From an uncultured Eubacteriales bacterium (GTDB lineage Bacteria; Bacillota; Clostridia; Oscillospirales; Acutalibacteraceae): a stretch of 5,523 nucleotides of DNA. A program made the translations under genes and the position numbers. Positions 5,306-5,523 of this stretch are shown in pieces. The DNA lies in assembly GCA_902462035.1 (NCBI GenBank), contig CABQAC010000147.1, forward strand, positions 1 to 5,523. The letters run 5' to 3'. A model generated the notes under the pieces. That model searched no databases. It was not told the origin of the DNA and worked only from the letters and a program-made list of their open reading frames with translations. The stretch's first letter is position 1. Each line of letters begins with the position of its first letter.

Positions 5306-5523
5306 GTGACACAAAAATTCAATGTGACCGGCATGACCTGTTCCGCCTGCTCCGCCCATGTGGAGAAGAGCGTCGGCAAGGCGCAGGGTGTCGCTTCGGT
5401 TTCGGTTAGTTTGCTGACCAACAGCATGACGGTGGATTTTGATCCGCAGCAAGTCACCCCGGATCAAATCGTACGGGCAGTGGAGCAAAGCGGGTACGGC
5501 GCGTCGCCGGCCGCGGGAGCCGC
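5306..5523 (+). CDS. copA: copper-translocating P-type ATPase CopA, N-terminal part only
   Basis: Only the first 72 codons are present; the gene leaves the window at the right edge. They encode a heavy-metal-associated (HMA) domain starting KFNVTGMTCSACSAHVEKSV, with the Cu(I)-binding CxxC at C12 and C15. The betaalphabetabetaalphabeta fold continues through SVSLLTNSMTVDFDP and ends at VEQSGYG (residues 60-66). The sequence then continues as an Ala/Pro-rich linker (ASPAAGA) instead of stopping. That favours the P1B-ATPase CopA, which pumps Cu(I) out across the cytoplasmic membrane, over the free chaperone CopZ of about 68-70 residues; the choice cannot be proven here. GTG start with AAGGA 8 nt upstream. 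The CsoR-like operator at the promoter supports a copper-induced exporter. Confidence 0.85.
   Translation, partial: MTQKFNVTGMTCSACSAHVEKSVGKAQGVASVSVSLLTNSMTVDFDPQQVTPDQIVRAVEQSGYGASPAAGA

Noticed and set aside
5227..5488. Minus-strand frames antisense to the copA start
   Set aside because: They cross the copA promoter, operator and HMA domain and have no ribosome site or family features.
1..5523. CRISPR array, insertion sequence, tRNA or phage elements
   Set aside because: No regularly spaced repeats, transposase, terminal inverted repeats, cloverleaf or integrase features were seen on either strand.

Overview
The window looks like a chromosomal piece of a GC-rich member of the Clostridia (Bacillota), probably a gut Oscillospiraceae-type genome. 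The grounds are consistent purine-rich Shine-Dalgarno sequences, frequent TTG/GTG starts, sigma-A-like promoters, intrinsic terminators, and protein styles typical of that group (an N-terminal copper-ATPase metal-binding domain, a DinF/MepA-like MATE pump, a cytoplasmic GH95 enzyme). This placement is inferred from sequence style, not from a marker gene.

Layout: three complete genes run leftward on the minus strand in the order inositol-monophosphatase-family phosphatase (about 5021-4224), MATE efflux transporter (4044-2695), and GH95 glycoside hydrolase (2624-339). Each appears to have its own promoter, so this is a co-directional cluster rather than a tight operon. At the right edge a copper-transporting P-type ATPase (copA) starts at 5306 on the plus strand, diverging from the phosphatase gene and running out of the window. 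Its promoter carries a perfect 17-bp C5/G5 palindrome, as expected for a CsoR-type copper-responsive repressor. At the left edge (1-338) no gene is certain; a short minus-strand reading frame with an upstream promoter-like sequence may be the start of another gene that leaves the window.

The most interesting element is the 179-base gap between the phosphatase and MATE genes. It holds a promoter whose -35 box overlaps the phosphatase stop codon. A structured leader of about 145 nt follows, with a GC-rich hairpin and then a strong Rho-independent terminator, all placed before the MATE start. A terminator inside the leader of an efflux pump is the hallmark of transcription attenuation. Its location before a MATE gene in a clostridial genome and its compact hairpin-plus-terminator form resemble the guanidine-IV (mepA-motif) riboswitch. 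If so, the MATE pump would be switched on by guanidinium or a related cation.

The genes do not form one pathway: they are a sugar-releasing hydrolase acting on imported oligosaccharides, a cation/drug antiporter under RNA control, a housekeeping phosphatase, and a copper exporter.
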